Source of the DNA: Promethearchaeota archaeon
Lineage (GTDB): Archaea > Asgardarchaeota > Lokiarchaeia > Sigynarchaeales > SOKP01
Direction: 5' to 3'
Assembly: GCA_016839635.1 (NCBI GenBank)
Contig: JAEOTV010000276.1
Coordinates: 1-26,277 of the forward strand
DNA length: 26,277 nucleotides
The notes beneath the pieces are model-generated. The model saw only the letters and a program-made list of their open reading frames with translations, did not search any database and was not told the origin of the DNA. This document shows, one piece after another, positions 17,241-26,167 of the stretch (its first letter is position 1; each line of letters starts with the position of its first letter). A program made the position numbers and the translations under genes.

Positions 17241-19763
17241 TCAAAAAAGATCTTCATCAAGATCTTCGTTCCCTTCTGGGAATCTTCCAAATTCTTGCAT
17301 GAACTGTTGTAATAACTCACTCTCTCTTTTAGTAAACATAGGATCTTTATCATAATCAAAATAGCAAGCTTTTGGATTTGAATTTAATTGTTCTTCCATT
17401 GCTAAACGCATATTCTGAGTACCTTGAATTAAGATTATTTCTTGATTCTCATTTAAGACTTGTATAACACCTTCCATATCAGGGACATTCTGAATGTTTT
17501 CAGTGGTTAAATCTAACCATTTTTGGGGTGGTAGTATAATAGGTGAGATTTCAAAGCGTAGATCACATCTTAAACATCGATTCGCTTCCTCAAGAGCTAA
17601 TTTTTCATCAAATCCCAATTCAATTTCATTAAAACTGCTTTGACGCTGCTCTAATGGTAAAAGAGGCATTTTTACGCGTGATTTATCATAAAAACTTTCA
17701 TCACGTCCTATATTAGAATTAGGGACATCTGGATCAATAAATATATTCACAACTTCACCATCACCTCCCAAATATTTATCAATTGAAGAAGCAGCCCGTC
17801 TACCCATTTCAATTGCATCAACTACAGAGCTGGGACTATTTGTAACTTCACCCCCCGCAAATAATCCAGGTATGGTTGTCTCTAACGTAGCTTCTTTAAC
17901 TGGAATTAATCCCGATGGTGAGATATTAATTTTAATTTCACTCCCTAATAAAGACAAATCAGGAATTTGCCCTATTGCTAATATTACCATCTCTGTTTTG
18001 ATTGATTTTGTATTAGTATCATCAAATGTAGGATTGAATGCATTACTATTATCATATACAGAATCACAATGAACCAACTCAACTTCGGATATTTCTCCAT
18101 TCTTATCAATAACCCTTTTTGGACCCCAAGAGCAATCAAGTGTAATCCCCTCATCTATAGCCTTTTGAATTTCCCATTCATGAGCGGGCATTTCTTCTCT
18201 ACACTCCAGACATGTTAATTGAACATCTTTAGCACCAAGTCGTTTAGCAGTTAAAGCGACATCAATTGCTACATTTCCTCCACCAATTACAATAACACTA
18301 TCAGTTAATTTTATGTCTTCACCAAGATTGACTCTTTTTAGAAATTCAAGACCCCATAGAATATTTGGAAGATTTAAGCCTTCAAGATCAAGTTTTTTAG
18401 TATTTTGAGCTCCAATAGCCAAAAAAGTTGCATTAAAACCTTGATTTTTTAAATCTTCAAGAGATAAGTGTTCTCCGACAACTTTATCAGTCTGAATATC
18501 AATACTTATACTCATAATATGGTCAAGATCTTTCTGTAAAACTGATCGAGGTAATCTATATTCAGGAATGCCTTGCCTTAACATACCTCCTAAATAAGAA
18601 TTAGCTTCAAATATAGTGACAGAATGTCCTAACCGCTGTAAATAATATGCTGCTGTTAAACCAGAAGGACCTGACCCTACAACAGCTACTTTTTTTCCAG
18701 TGGAAGGTTTAAAGCTTAGATTTGGCTTCCACATTTCATTATCATATTCCATTGCAAAACGTTTTAAAGCACAAATAGCAATAGGTTCATTAAGTTGATT
18801 CCTGCGACATTCAAGTTCACAATCATGAAAGCAAACTCTTCCAAGAACCGAAGGAAGAGGTGTTTTTTCTCGAATAATTGCTGCTGCTTCAGGGTATTTT
18901 TTCTCTGAAATTAATCGAATATAACGCGGTACATCAATCTTTAACGGACAGGTCTCTTTACATGGAACCAATAATTTTTCACGTTCAGCCCAGAGGATAT
19001 CTTTATCTGTAAGAGCTCCTGTTGGACAAACTTCAATACAAGCCCCGCAAAATTTACATCCAGAATCCTTGAGTGAAGGTGCCAAACTCCCTACTAATGT
19101 TTCTCCATTTGAATAAACAAAACCCAAAGCTTCAATGCCACGAACCTCTCTACAAACTCTTACACATCGAGTACATCCAATACATAACTCATAGTTTCTG
19201 ATGAATAGGGGTTCATTTTCTATGATAGCCCGGCCTTGGGGTTTATATCGCTGTATTTCTTCTCGAATTCCAACATATTCAGCTACTTTTTGTAATTCAC
19301 ATCGCCCTAATATGGGACAACAACGTTCTTCTACTGGAACGTTCGGGGAACATGGTTCGCGACTACAACCTTCACGTTGGGCACACATTAAGCACGCATG
19401 AGGATGTTTTGAAAGAATTGTTAATAATTTTTCTTGACGATACCTTTGAATTTCTGGATTATCAGTCGAAATCACCATACCTTCTTCTATAATTGTACTA
19501 CATGAGGTTTTTAATCCTTCTAATCCTTCTACTTTTACTACACAAAGCTGACACCCTTGATGTTCTTGAGGATCATCATTATTGATTTTGGTTTCTCCTT
19601 GGAAAATTTCCTCATTTGGCTTTAAACCTACTAGGGTTGGTAAATCGGGATGAGCACAGATACTAGGAATGTATATTTCCGCCTCTAAAGCTGCCCTTAA
19701 AATAGTAGAGCCTTTTTCAGCTTCAACTTTGGTTCCATTAATCGTTATTGATATTGATTCCAT
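17241..19763 (-). CDS. Composite NuoG/GltD-like iron-sulfur flavoprotein, NAD(P)H-dependent
   Basis: About 840 residues. Domains in order (approximate positions): [2Fe-2S] ferredoxin (C36, C71, C74, C88); a NuoG-type His/Cys cluster region, HPHACLMC and CSREPC (120-138); a two-cluster ferredoxin (C194-C204, C236-C246); a GltD-type N-terminal Fe-S segment (CKETCP at 268-273, CFHDCELEC at 311-319); an FAD fold GSGPSG (363-368); a pyridine-nucleotide fold GGGNVA (494-499); and a C-terminal ~100-residue acidic tail. GltD-like flavoproteins with these clusters move electrons between NAD(P)H and ferredoxin or flavin partners. The gene converges tightly on the ferredoxin-EtfA gene. ATG 19763 is chosen; GTG at 19772 adds three residues. 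Electron partner and direction are inferred. Confidence 0.85.
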   Translation of the reverse strand: MESISITINGTKVEAEKGSTILRAALEAEIYIPSICAHPDLPTLVGLKPNEEIFQGETKINNDDPQEHQGCQLCVVKVEGLEGLKTSCSTIIEEGMVISTDNPEIQRYRQEKLLTILSKHPHACLMCAQREGCSREPCSPNVPVEERCCPILGRCELQKVAEYVGIREEIQRYKPQGRAIIENEPLFIRNYELCIGCTRCVRVCREVRGIEALGFVYSNGETLVGSLAPSLKDSGCKFCGACIEVCPTGALTDKDILWAEREKLLVPCKETCPLKIDVPRYIRLISEKKYPEAAAIIREKTPLPSVLGRVCFHDCELECRRNQLNEPIAICALKRFAMEYDNEMWKPNLSFKPSTGKKVAVVGSGPSGLTAAYYLQRLGHSVTIFEANSYLGGMLRQGIPEYRLPRSVLQKDLDHIMSISIDIQTDKVVGEHLSLEDLKNQGFNATFLAIGAQNTKKLDLEGLNLPNILWGLEFLKRVNLGEDIKLTDSVIVIGGGNVAIDVALTAKRLGAKDVQLTCLECREEMPAHEWEIQKAIDEGITLDCSWGPKRVIDKNGEISEVELVHCDSVYDNSNAFNPTFDDTNTKSIKTEMVILAIGQIPDLSLLGSEIKINISPSGLIPVKEATLETTIPGLFAGGEVTNSPSSVVDAIEMGRRAASSIDKYLGGDGEVVNIFIDPDVPNSNIGRDESFYDKSRVKMPLLPLEQRQSSFNEIELGFDEKLALEEANRCLRCDLRFEISPIILPPQKWLDLTTENIQNVPDMEGVIQVLNENQEIILIQGTQNMRLAMEEQLNSNPKACYFDYDKDPMFTKRESELLQQFMQEFGRFPEGNEDLDEDLF

Positions 19764-19801
19764 AATGAACACTCTCTAGTTAAAATTAACCATAGAATTA
19801 A

Positions 19802-20089
19802 TTACTTGTTAATTGAAATAGTGAGTTTAATTGTCTTTATTTCAAACTTTTTAAAATCCAAATTAAATTTATTAGAATCTATTATAGATATTGGTGTTTC
19901 ACGATTATTATGCAACTCTCTTTCCAGAAGATCAGTTTCTACAGCATTTGATATTCTAAAAAGAGTATTAAACTGAATTTCAACAGTTTTTTTCTCTTTA
20001 AAAATATGGATTCCTATTCCATCTGACTCTTTAATGATCTCCCTATTTTGCTTTTTTAAGAAAATAGAAATGATTTTTGAATAAACCAT
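19802..20089 (-). CDS. Small protein of unknown function
   Basis: A 95-residue, Lys/Glu/Ile-rich protein with no cysteines, no membrane helix and no recognised motif; alternating hydrophobic residues suggest beta strands. It lies about 30 bases upstream of the composite flavoprotein gene on the same strand, so the two may be co-transcribed. An open frame of 49 codons without a start (20096-20245) ends 6 bases before its ATG. No clear ribosome site. Moderate doubt that it is a gene. Confidence 0.5.
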   Translation of the reverse strand: MVYSKIISIFLKKQNREIIKESDGIGIHIFKEKKTVEIQFNTLFRISNAVETDLLERELHNNRETPISIIDSNKFNLDFKKFEIKTIKLTISINK

Positions 20090-20095
20090 AACTGT

Positions 20096-20245
20096 TTATA
20101 GCCATTTTTCTTTTAAGTCTTTCCGCATTAATTTACTCACTTGTTCTATAGCAAAGAGAACAAAATTGACACATTTATTTTCCCATGCTCTATCCCTGAC
20201 ATAATCTCTAATATAATACTGTAAATCATAACCACAAATAGATTG
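20096..20245 (-). pseudogene. Possible remnant of a protein-coding gene
   Basis: A 49-codon open frame without ATG, GTG or TTG near its start reads as plausible protein (YDLQYYIRDYVRDRAWENK, then FVLFAIEQVSKLM) and stops just before the 95-aa gene. Upstream, a different frame (from about 20380 down to 20240) is also open and protein-like (FLRCFILDVLELHDL). One frameshift near 20240 would join them, so this may be a decayed gene. No homologue is recognised. The rest of 20090-20442 is AT-rich and holds the promoter of the peptidase gene at about 20373-20386 and a poly-A/T run at 20340-20356. Confidence 0.3.
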
Positions 20246-20372
20246 TTAAAGTAAACTTTTTGTAAATCATGCAATTCTAAAACATCTAAGATAAAGCATC
20301 TTAAAAAAAATAGGAATGAATCAAAATCCTTCCAAAATTTTTTCTTTTTTTTTTTTAACTGAAGTATAAAGA

Positions 20373-20386
20373 CTTAAATATAAAAG
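20373..20386 (+). promoter_or_regulatory. Promoter of the S9 peptidase gene
   Basis: CTTAAATATAAAAG is a good archaeal TATA element and would set transcription start near 20405, giving a leader of roughly 35 bases that includes the ribosome site at 20429-20433. Confidence 0.6.
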
Positions 20387-20428
20387 GTCTCTTATATTAG
20401 AATGCTTATTCCATTACTGGAATGTAAA

Positions 20429-20433
20429 AGAGG
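20429..20433 (+). promoter_or_regulatory. Shine-Dalgarno site deciding the start of the S9 peptidase gene
   Basis: AGAGG (extended AGAGGCGA) lies 6 and 9 bases ahead of two ATT codons at 20440 and 20443. No such site precedes the in-frame TTG at 20485. Confidence 0.55.
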
Positions 20434-20442
20434 CGAAAAATT

Positions 20443-22248
20443 ATTCCAATATCAATTGAAGATTTATGGAAAATTCCGTTAATATTGCAGTATGATGTTG
20501 ATGAGCGGTTTAAGACTATAATATATTCTTCTAATTCAATAGGAATCCCTCAGTTATTTCTTTTATCCGCAGAGGTTGGTTCCAAACCTAAACAGATAAC
20601 AGATGGAATTGACCCCGTAATTTTTGGGTATATATCACCTAATGGGGATGAAATTGTATATCGACGAGATAAAGGTGGTGATGAAATGGACCATTTATTT
20701 TCAATTTCTGTTGACAATGGAAATAAAAAACAATTAACCAGCATAGCTTATAGAACATTGGGGGTGAGCTGGCATCCTAATGGAAAAGAAATCTTACGAT
20801 CAATTGTTACTCCAAAAGGTTGTGGGATAGAATCTATTAATTTAAGAACTGGAGAAAATTTCATGTTAAAAGAAGCTACTCCGCCATTAGCAGATTTGTC
20901 TTATTCTCATGATGGAAAATGGATTGTTTGTACGGCATACACCAGTTTTACTAATTCACAAATTAATGTAATAAATAGAGTTAATCCTGAAGAGATTGTA
21001 ATTTATAATATAAACGATGATTCAAGAGAAGAAAATCCTTCTTGGTCTCCAGATAACAAAAGATTGGCATTCAGGAGTGAAGCAATGGGCAGAGGACAAA
21101 TAGTAATTCAAGAATTTCAGGGGGATGATAATTTTTTTCTAGGTCTTGGTGAAAATGAAGAAGCAAGTTTGGGTGCAGGATTAAATGCTAATTTTCCAGT
21201 TTGGAATTCCAAAAGTGACACTATTTATTATATTATCAATAAATACGGGAGACATTCACTGCATGCTCATCCCTTAGATGGAGAAAAAGAACCAGCACTT
21301 CCTTTTCCTAAAGGAGTTGTTGCTAAGCCATCTATCAGCAAAGATAGAGGATTTATTGCAGCACTTCATTCTTCTATGACATCTCCAGAAGGAATATACA
21401 TGCATGAATTTGGATCGAAGACAGTAGTTCCTCTCACCCCACGAGAATTCAATATTGATCTCTCTCTTCTTATTAAACCCCAATCTGTTTGGTATAAATC
21501 ATTTGACAAGAAGTCTATTCATAGTTGGTATATCTCTGCTGCAAACATTTCTGAACCTTTCCCTGCAGTAGTACGTGTTCATGGTGGCCCTTGGTTACAA
21601 TATAATGATGATTGGTTAAGTAGCATTTCAGCACATTGCTTTTCTCAGAATGGAATCGCAACTTTTTCACCCAACTTTAGAGGATCAACAGGTTATGGAC
21701 CAGAATTTCAAAATTTAGATATTGGAGATATTGGTGGGGGAGATCTAGAAGATATAATACATGGAGTATATTGGTTAAGATCAAAATCAGAAATAGATAA
21801 AACTAAAATCGTAATTACTGGTGGATCCTATGGGGGATATATGACCTTATTTGCATTAGCAAAGAGACCTGATATATTTGTCACGGGTGCTTCCTTAGTT
21901 CCAATTACAGATTGGATTGAACTATATAATTTGTCAGATCCTTTATTACAACAATATTATAAGGAGTTATTTAGAGGAAATCCCAAACAAAAGAAAGATT
22001 TATACATAGATAGATCACCTATTACCCATATTTCCAATATTAAAGCACCAGTCATGATTATGGCTGCTAAAAATGATTCTAATTGTCCTATTGAACCTAT
22101 TGAGAAATTTATAAATATCCTTAAAGAAATGAATCACCCTCATGAATTTATAATAGAAGAAAATGCAGGACATGTCTCTTATGATTGTGAGAAAAATATC
22201 CAAATTTCAATAAAAGTAATAGATTTTATAAAAAGAAATTTAACTTAA
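20443..22248 (+). CDS. S9-family serine peptidase (acylaminoacyl/dipeptidyl peptidase-like)
   Basis: About 601 residues. The N-terminal ~340 residues hold WD40/Tol-type propeller repeats (PQLFLLSAEVG, then repeated SxDGK/SPDNKRLAF strands). An alpha/beta hydrolase domain follows, with oxyanion motif HGGPW (380-384), nucleophile S462 in GGSYGGYM, aspartate D545 in AAKNDSNCP and histidine H577 in AGHVSY. This is the prolyl oligopeptidase clan, which cleaves short peptides; it lacks a signal peptide and is probably cytoplasmic. The first conventional start is TTG 20485, but the frame is open back to 20428 and reads IPISIEDLWKIPLILQYDVD, which looks like genuine N-terminal sequence. The ribosome site at 20429-20433 points to ATT at 20440 or 20443. 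Its end converges on the ferredoxin gene 25 bases away. Confidence 0.88.
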   Translation: MPISIEDLWKIPLILQYDVDERFKTIIYSSNSIGIPQLFLLSAEVGSKPKQITDGIDPVIFGYISPNGDEIVYRRDKGGDEMDHLFSISVDNGNKKQLTSIAYRTLGVSWHPNGKEILRSIVTPKGCGIESINLRTGENFMLKEATPPLADLSYSHDGKWIVCTAYTSFTNSQINVINRVNPEEIVIYNINDDSREENPSWSPDNKRLAFRSEAMGRGQIVIQEFQGDDNFFLGLGENEEASLGAGLNANFPVWNSKSDTIYYIINKYGRHSLHAHPLDGEKEPALPFPKGVVAKPSISKDRGFIAALHSSMTSPEGIYMHEFGSKTVVPLTPREFNIDLSLLIKPQSVWYKSFDKKSIHSWYISAANISEPFPAVVRVHGGPWLQYNDDWLSSISAHCFSQNGIATFSPNFRGSTGYGPEFQNLDIGDIGGGDLEDIIHGVYWLRSKSEIDKTKIVITGGSYGGYMTLFALAKRPDIFVTGASLVPITDWIELYNLSDPLLQQYYKELFRGNPKQKKDLYIDRSPITHISNIKAPVMIMAAKNDSNCPIEPIEKFINILKEMNHPHEFIIEENAGHVSYDCEKNIQISIKVIDFIKRNLT

Positions 22249-22252
22249 ACTA

Positions 22253-22280
22253 TTGGTACAAATTTTTTTTTTTCTACCAA
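22253..22280. terminator. Candidate bidirectional terminator between peptidase and ferredoxin genes
   Basis: TTGGTA (22253-22258) and TACCAA (22275-22280) form an inverted repeat around a run of twelve T. The T-run alone is a typical archaeal termination signal for the plus-strand gene. The right arm overlaps the end of the ferredoxin gene. Confidence 0.4.
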
Positions 22281-22564
22281 GAGTGTTCAATCGCTTTAGG
22301 GTCACATACTTGAACACAAGGTAATTCTTTTGATTCACCACCAGGTTTACAAGGAGCACATGAATATTTAATTTTTTTACGGTGTTCTTCAGACACAGTT
22401 GCTATAATTTCATCCCCCAAGGGATCTAACTCATCCTCTGCCATTTCAAGAACACCAGCAGGACAAACTTCTACACATCTTCCACATGAATTACATAAAT
22501 CTGTATCGATGGTGATAAAATATTCTCCTGAACCGTCCTTGTAGCCATAATTAGCTTTTGTCAT
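22274..22564 (-). CDS. Ferredoxin with two [4Fe-4S] sites, last gene of the reductase operon
   Basis: A 96-residue ferredoxin. Cluster one is CNSCGRCVEVCP; cluster two has the spaced form CAPC-x10-C-x3-CD, with an insertion between its second and third cysteines. It follows the two ATPase activators, as the ferredoxin gene bzdM follows bzdNOPQ in Azoarcus, and likely delivers low-potential electrons to the activator proteins (inference from order). It begins at ATG after an AAAGGGCAG stretch that may be a weak ribosome site. Confidence 0.85.
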   Translation of the reverse strand: MTKANYGYKDGSGEYFITIDTDLCNSCGRCVEVCPAGVLEMAEDELDPLGDEIIATVSEEHRKKIKYSCAPCKPGGESKELPCVQVCDPKAIEHSW

Positions 22565-22600
22565 TGACTGCCCTTTAATTTTTATTATTTTAAAATAAAT

Positions 22601-23488
22601 TTAAGCTTTTTTTCGTTCTTTTTCAACTAAAGCTTTAGCAAATAACGCGGCACCAATGGCTCCTGCAAGTTGAGGGTCAATGTTTGGCTCGGGAGCTTTA
22701 AGTTTCAATTCATCTTCGATTCTCTTGACAACTCCAATATTCTTAGCAATCCCCCCAGTTATAGCGAATTTTTCTTCAATTCCAAGTCTTTGTAATAAAG
22801 TTACAACTCGATGTGCCATCGCTGAGCAGTAAGCTGCCAAAACTTTTTCTTTTGGCCATCCCTTTCTGAGTAATCCAACTGCTTCTGACTTTGCAAAAAC
22901 TACACATGTACTACTAACTGGTTCAGGTTCTTTATCCACTTGCAGGGACATTTTTCCTACGTCATTAATATGTACTTGAAGTAAGTCTGCAAACACTTCC
23001 ATACCTCTGCCTGTTCCTGCAGCACATTTATCATTCATAAGAAATGCAGTAACTTTCCCACGTTGATCACAACGTATCGCTTTACAGTCTTGACCCCCCA
23101 TATCTAAAACCGTTCTTATCTCAGGACCGTAAATAAAATTGGCACCTCTTGCATGACAGGCGATTTCAGTAATTGCTCTTTTTGCGAATGGAACATTAAC
23201 TCGTCCATATCCGGTTCCAACAATATATTGAATTTTATCTGGTGTTAAACCAGTGCCCTCAAGCGCCCAATCCATAGCGTTATTTGCGCTGTCTGGACTG
23301 TTGGCTCCCGTTCTCATGCTTGCATAACAATAGATTTCACCATCTACCATAATTACAGCTTGCGTACTGACTGATCCAACATCTACTCCTGCTGAGATGA
23401 TATCTCCATCTTCCCATTTCATATCAGGGTGAGTATAACGAGATTCAGTCCATCTCCAATATTCTTTTTCTGATTCTGCATTTGACAT
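22601..23488 (-). CDS. BadF/BcrA-type ATPase activator with N-terminal extension
   Basis: About 295 residues. It is an ASKHA-fold ATPase of the benzoyl-CoA reductase/2-hydroxyacyl-CoA dehydratase activator family. Features are the phosphate loop GVDVGSVSTQAV (about 34-45), the helix-cluster-helix cysteine in NDKCAAGTG that shares one [4Fe-4S] cluster across the dimer, a second cluster cysteine in SSTCVVFAKSE, and the adenosine motif TGGIAKN. ATP hydrolysis drives electrons from ferredoxin onto the catalytic subunits. The extension (EYWRWTESR...) resembles the class I benzoyl-CoA reductase BzdQ-like subunit as I recall it. The start is decided by a GGAGG site (23497-23501) before ATG 23488, inside the end of the upstream gene. 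An upstream ATG at 23521 lacks such a site. Confidence 0.87.
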   Translation of the reverse strand: MSNAESEKEYWRWTESRYTHPDMKWEDGDIISAGVDVGSVSTQAVIMVDGEIYCYASMRTGANSPDSANNAMDWALEGTGLTPDKIQYIVGTGYGRVNVPFAKRAITEIACHARGANFIYGPEIRTVLDMGGQDCKAIRCDQRGKVTAFLMNDKCAAGTGRGMEVFADLLQVHINDVGKMSLQVDKEPEPVSSTCVVFAKSEAVGLLRKGWPKEKVLAAYCSAMAHRVVTLLQRLGIEEKFAITGGIAKNIGVVKRIEDELKLKAPEPNIDPQLAGAIGAALFAKALVEKERKKA

Positions 23489-23492
23489 AATT

Positions 23493-24278
23493 TTAACCTC
23501 CAATTTTATCTTGTGCAACAAGTGCAGCTCCTAACGCACTCACATACTCTGGAGCAATAGAATCTTTTGGTACTAAGAGTTCAAAACCTAAGTTCTTATT
23601 CATTGAATCTATAAAGCCAATATTATTCGCAACACCACCTATTAATGCTACATCTTGCTCAATTCCTATTTGACGTACCATACTTGTATTTCTGTCTGCA
23701 ATTGCGTCATGAACTGCTCGAATTATATCTTCTTTTGAGGTTTTTTGGTGAATCAATGAAACCACTTCAGATTCGGCAAAAATAGTACATTGCGCGTTCA
23801 TGGGAATTTGTTTAGTTGATTTTAAAGAAAGTTCTCCCATAGTTTCGATATCTACTTCTAAAGCCCTTGACATCGCTTCTATAAAAGCACCAGCTCCAGC
23901 AGCACATTTTTCATTAATTCCAAAATCTTTTACTTTTCCTTTCTCATCAAGTTTTACGACTAATCCTTCTTCTGCTCCAATATCAATAACAGTACGAGCT
24001 GAAGGGAAAAGATAAAACGCACCTCGAGCATCAGCGGTAATAGTTGTTACATTATCGTTAGCAAAAATAATTGCCTCCATTCCAGCTCCAGTCGCAGTAA
24101 TATGTTTAATTTCTTCACGTTTAATTGTTGCTTTTTCAATAGCCTTGTCTAATGCTTGTCGAGCTGATTCTTCTTGATCAAAACCACTTAATACCGATGC
24201 TGTTGATAAAATGTTATTTTCATTTAAAATAACAACTTTAATATTTTTAGAACCGCAATCAATTCCAGCTGTTATCAT
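23493..24278 (-). CDS. BadF/BcrD-type ATPase activator
   Basis: A 261-residue ASKHA-fold ATPase, paralogue of the next gene. It opens MITAGIDCGSKNIKVVIL (phosphate-binding loop), with cluster cysteines in NEKCAAGAG and MNAQCTIFAESE and the adenosine motif IGGVANN. Two unequal activators side by side suggest a heterodimeric activator as in BcrAD or BzdPQ, rather than the homodimer of HgdC-type dehydratases. It overlaps the upstream membrane-protein gene by 4 bases (ATGA) and is followed after 4 bases by the second activator start, so translation is coupled. Confidence 0.88.
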   Translation of the reverse strand: MITAGIDCGSKNIKVVILNENNILSTASVLSGFDQEESARQALDKAIEKATIKREEIKHITATGAGMEAIIFANDNVTTITADARGAFYLFPSARTVIDIGAEEGLVVKLDEKGKVKDFGINEKCAAGAGAFIEAMSRALEVDIETMGELSLKSTKQIPMNAQCTIFAESEVVSLIHQKTSKEDIIRAVHDAIADRNTSMVRQIGIEQDVALIGGVANNIGFIDSMNKNLGFELLVPKDSIAPEYVSALGAALVAQDKIGG

Positions 24279-24784
24279 ATTAAACCACTTTCCATATTTT
24301 CTTTTAAATTTTCATTATTATAGATTTCATTATTTACTTTAATAAGACCTAATTGATTTATCAAAAAAACTATAATTAGATCAAATATCATTAAAATTGG
24401 GATAGGATATATGATTACATGCAAGTTATCTCCTTGAACATTAAGAATAAATGTTGAAGGTATTGCTAATGCTAAAGGAATAAGCTCACTTATCACTCCA
24501 ATCAAGATAAACTGCTTTTTATTAAATTTTTCAATCATTAATAGAACAACATATACTACAAATATAAGTCTAAAAAAAATATATTCAAAATAATAGAGAA
24601 ATGCGCTGAAAAATCGAATTGAATACCAAGCGGGAGTGAGAGGAACCTCCCATATCATTGAAACTATGCTATTCGGTCCAGGACCTAAATCTATCATGAC
24701 GCCAAAAGGAACGAAAAAAACCACCAGTATTGTAAAAAGACCGATAATTATGGTTATATATCGCTTCATGAGATTAATTTCCAA
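24275..24784 (-). CDS. Small membrane protein inserted in the reductase operon
   Basis: A 169-residue protein with about four or five hydrophobic segments (near 8-28, 58-82, 90-110, 122-142) and a charged tail. No recognised motif. It lies between the catalytic subunit gene and the activator genes and overlaps the activator start by 4 bases, so it is in the operon. No such gene is in the known bcr or bzd clusters I recall. It could anchor the complex, transport substrate, or be a passenger. Start is TTG 24784; ATG at 24769 is an alternative, and neither has a good ribosome site. Confidence 0.65.
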   Translation of the reverse strand: MEINLMKRYITIIIGLFTILVVFFVPFGVMIDLGPGPNSIVSMIWEVPLTPAWYSIRFFSAFLYYFEYIFFRLIFVVYVVLLMIEKFNKKQFILIGVISELIPLALAIPSTFILNVQGDNLHVIIYPIPILMIFDLIIVFLINQLGLIKVNNEIYNNENLKENMESGLI

Positions 24785-24835
24785 CGCTTTTTTCTTTTTG
24801 GGGTAAAATCTTTTTAAAAAATATTATTAAATATA

Positions 24836-26149
24836 CTAAATTTTCATTTTTTCCATTCCAATTGATTCCATAAAAGCATCTACACGCTTCATTGTCCTCT
24901 CAAGATCAAATTCTCTCTCATCTCCCATATTACCTTCAAATGGCATAGTTGGTATCCCTGCTTTTTGGATAGCTAATCGATTTTCAGCAATTCCAAGGCT
25001 TAATCCTTCACATCCCCTATTAAAGTGCAGTAAAACCCCATCAAGTTTCCATTCTTTAGCAATTCTAATCATCATATCAGATTTGAGCTTTGGATGGTAA
25101 AAATGTTGCCATTCTGGTTTACTTAGATTCCAATCAGCAAGAGCTCGTAAAGCCTCATCCCGATTATTTATCTCAATATCAGGAATAGATTTAGGACCCC
25201 ATGTTCCATCCTCGTTATCTTCCCATAATCCTATAAGCCCAAAAGTGTAAAGACTTCCAATAGAAACGCACCCATATTGTTCTAAATATCGAAATATTCT
25301 TAAAAATGCCCAGGGAGGCTGAGTGTCTGTCATTATACGACATTTTTCGTTTCCAACGGCAGCAATACCTCTTTCTACACGTTCTTTTACTTCTGGATAT
25401 AGCTCTTTTTCATAAAAGTCCGCAGTCCATTGAGCTGATTTTCTTAAAGTTCCCAAAACATATAATGAATACATAGATTTCTCATCTAATGGAGCTGGGA
25501 TACTTTTATTAAGTTCGCATATTGCCGACCAGTAATGACATGTACGGAACTCATTTTTAACTGCTTTTATTAATAACTCATCATCATAATCTCTTCCAGT
25601 AACTTTTTCTAGCCACTTTATTCCATCATGCATTTGACCTACAATATAATTGATCTTGTGTTCTGTTCGTTCTTCATATGGTCCCACTGAAACGTCAATA
25701 CAAAAAGAAGGAATTCCTCCTTCAAGCTCACTTGCCACTTGATACCATTTAGCATGTGAACAACAAATGTGATCTTGCCAAATAAAATCTGGTTTTGGGA
25801 ATTCTTCAGAAAATTGTGGCCACGCATACTTGTTAATAAGTATAGAGCCCCAATAATTCCGCATATATGAACATAAATCCCGGGCAAATCCCTTTGCTTC
25901 AGTTGCTTCATGACATTCTACAGCAAGTTTATCATTGAATGCAACAGTCGCACCATAGGGTTCTCCCGTTAAAGAATAAACATCATCTCCTAATCCAGCA
26001 GGAATTGCATCAAAAGACCATGCTCCCCCTGCCCACCGAAGCCCTCCTTTATCATGGGCTTCAGCAAAATCTTTATAATAATTTTCTCTAAGAGTTTTTG
26101 CACTATTCCAACACTTTAAAGATTCGGTTGGATATTTTGTTTCCATCAT
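24836..26149 (-). CDS. Benzoyl-CoA reductase / 2-hydroxyacyl-CoA dehydratase subunit (BcrB/BzdO-like)
   Basis: A 437-residue member of the HgdB/FldC/BcrB family. Candidate [4Fe-4S] ligands typical of the family are C93 in RDLCSYMR, C130 in ICCSHAKW and C380 in [10 protein letters not shown]. Length (about 437) and the [13 protein letters not shown] and NRGCEGLS segments favour the larger subunit of class I benzoyl-CoA reductase (about 430-450 aa) over a dehydratase beta subunit (about 380). The enzyme family reduces aromatic CoA thioesters or removes water from 2-hydroxyacyl-CoA using one-electron ATP-driven chemistry. A GGAGG site (26157-26161) lies 7 bases ahead of ATG 26149; the next codon is also ATG. 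The partner subunit ends just upstream at 26168. Confidence 0.82.
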   Translation of the reverse strand: MMETKYPTESLKCWNSAKTLRENYYKDFAEAHDKGGLRWAGGAWSFDAIPAGLGDDVYSLTGEPYGATVAFNDKLAVECHEATEAKGFARDLCSYMRNYWGSILINKYAWPQFSEEFPKPDFIWQDHICCSHAKWYQVASELEGGIPSFCIDVSVGPYEERTEHKINYIVGQMHDGIKWLEKVTGRDYDDELLIKAVKNEFRTCHYWSAICELNKSIPAPLDEKSMYSLYVLGTLRKSAQWTADFYEKELYPEVKERVERGIAAVGNEKCRIMTDTQPPWAFLRIFRYLEQYGCVSIGSLYTFGLIGLWEDNEDGTWGPKSIPDIEINNRDEALRALADWNLSKPEWQHFYHPKLKSDMMIRIAKEWKLDGVLLHFNRGCEGLSLGIAENRLAIQKAGIPTMPFEGNMGDEREFDLERTMKRVDAFMESIGMEKMKI

Positions 26150-26167
26150 TTTAATTCCTCCTTTTTA

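Noticed and set aside
25639..25911. Minus-strand 90-codon frame
   Set aside because: Shifted frame inside the BcrB-like gene; the conserved cysteine motifs are in the longer frame.
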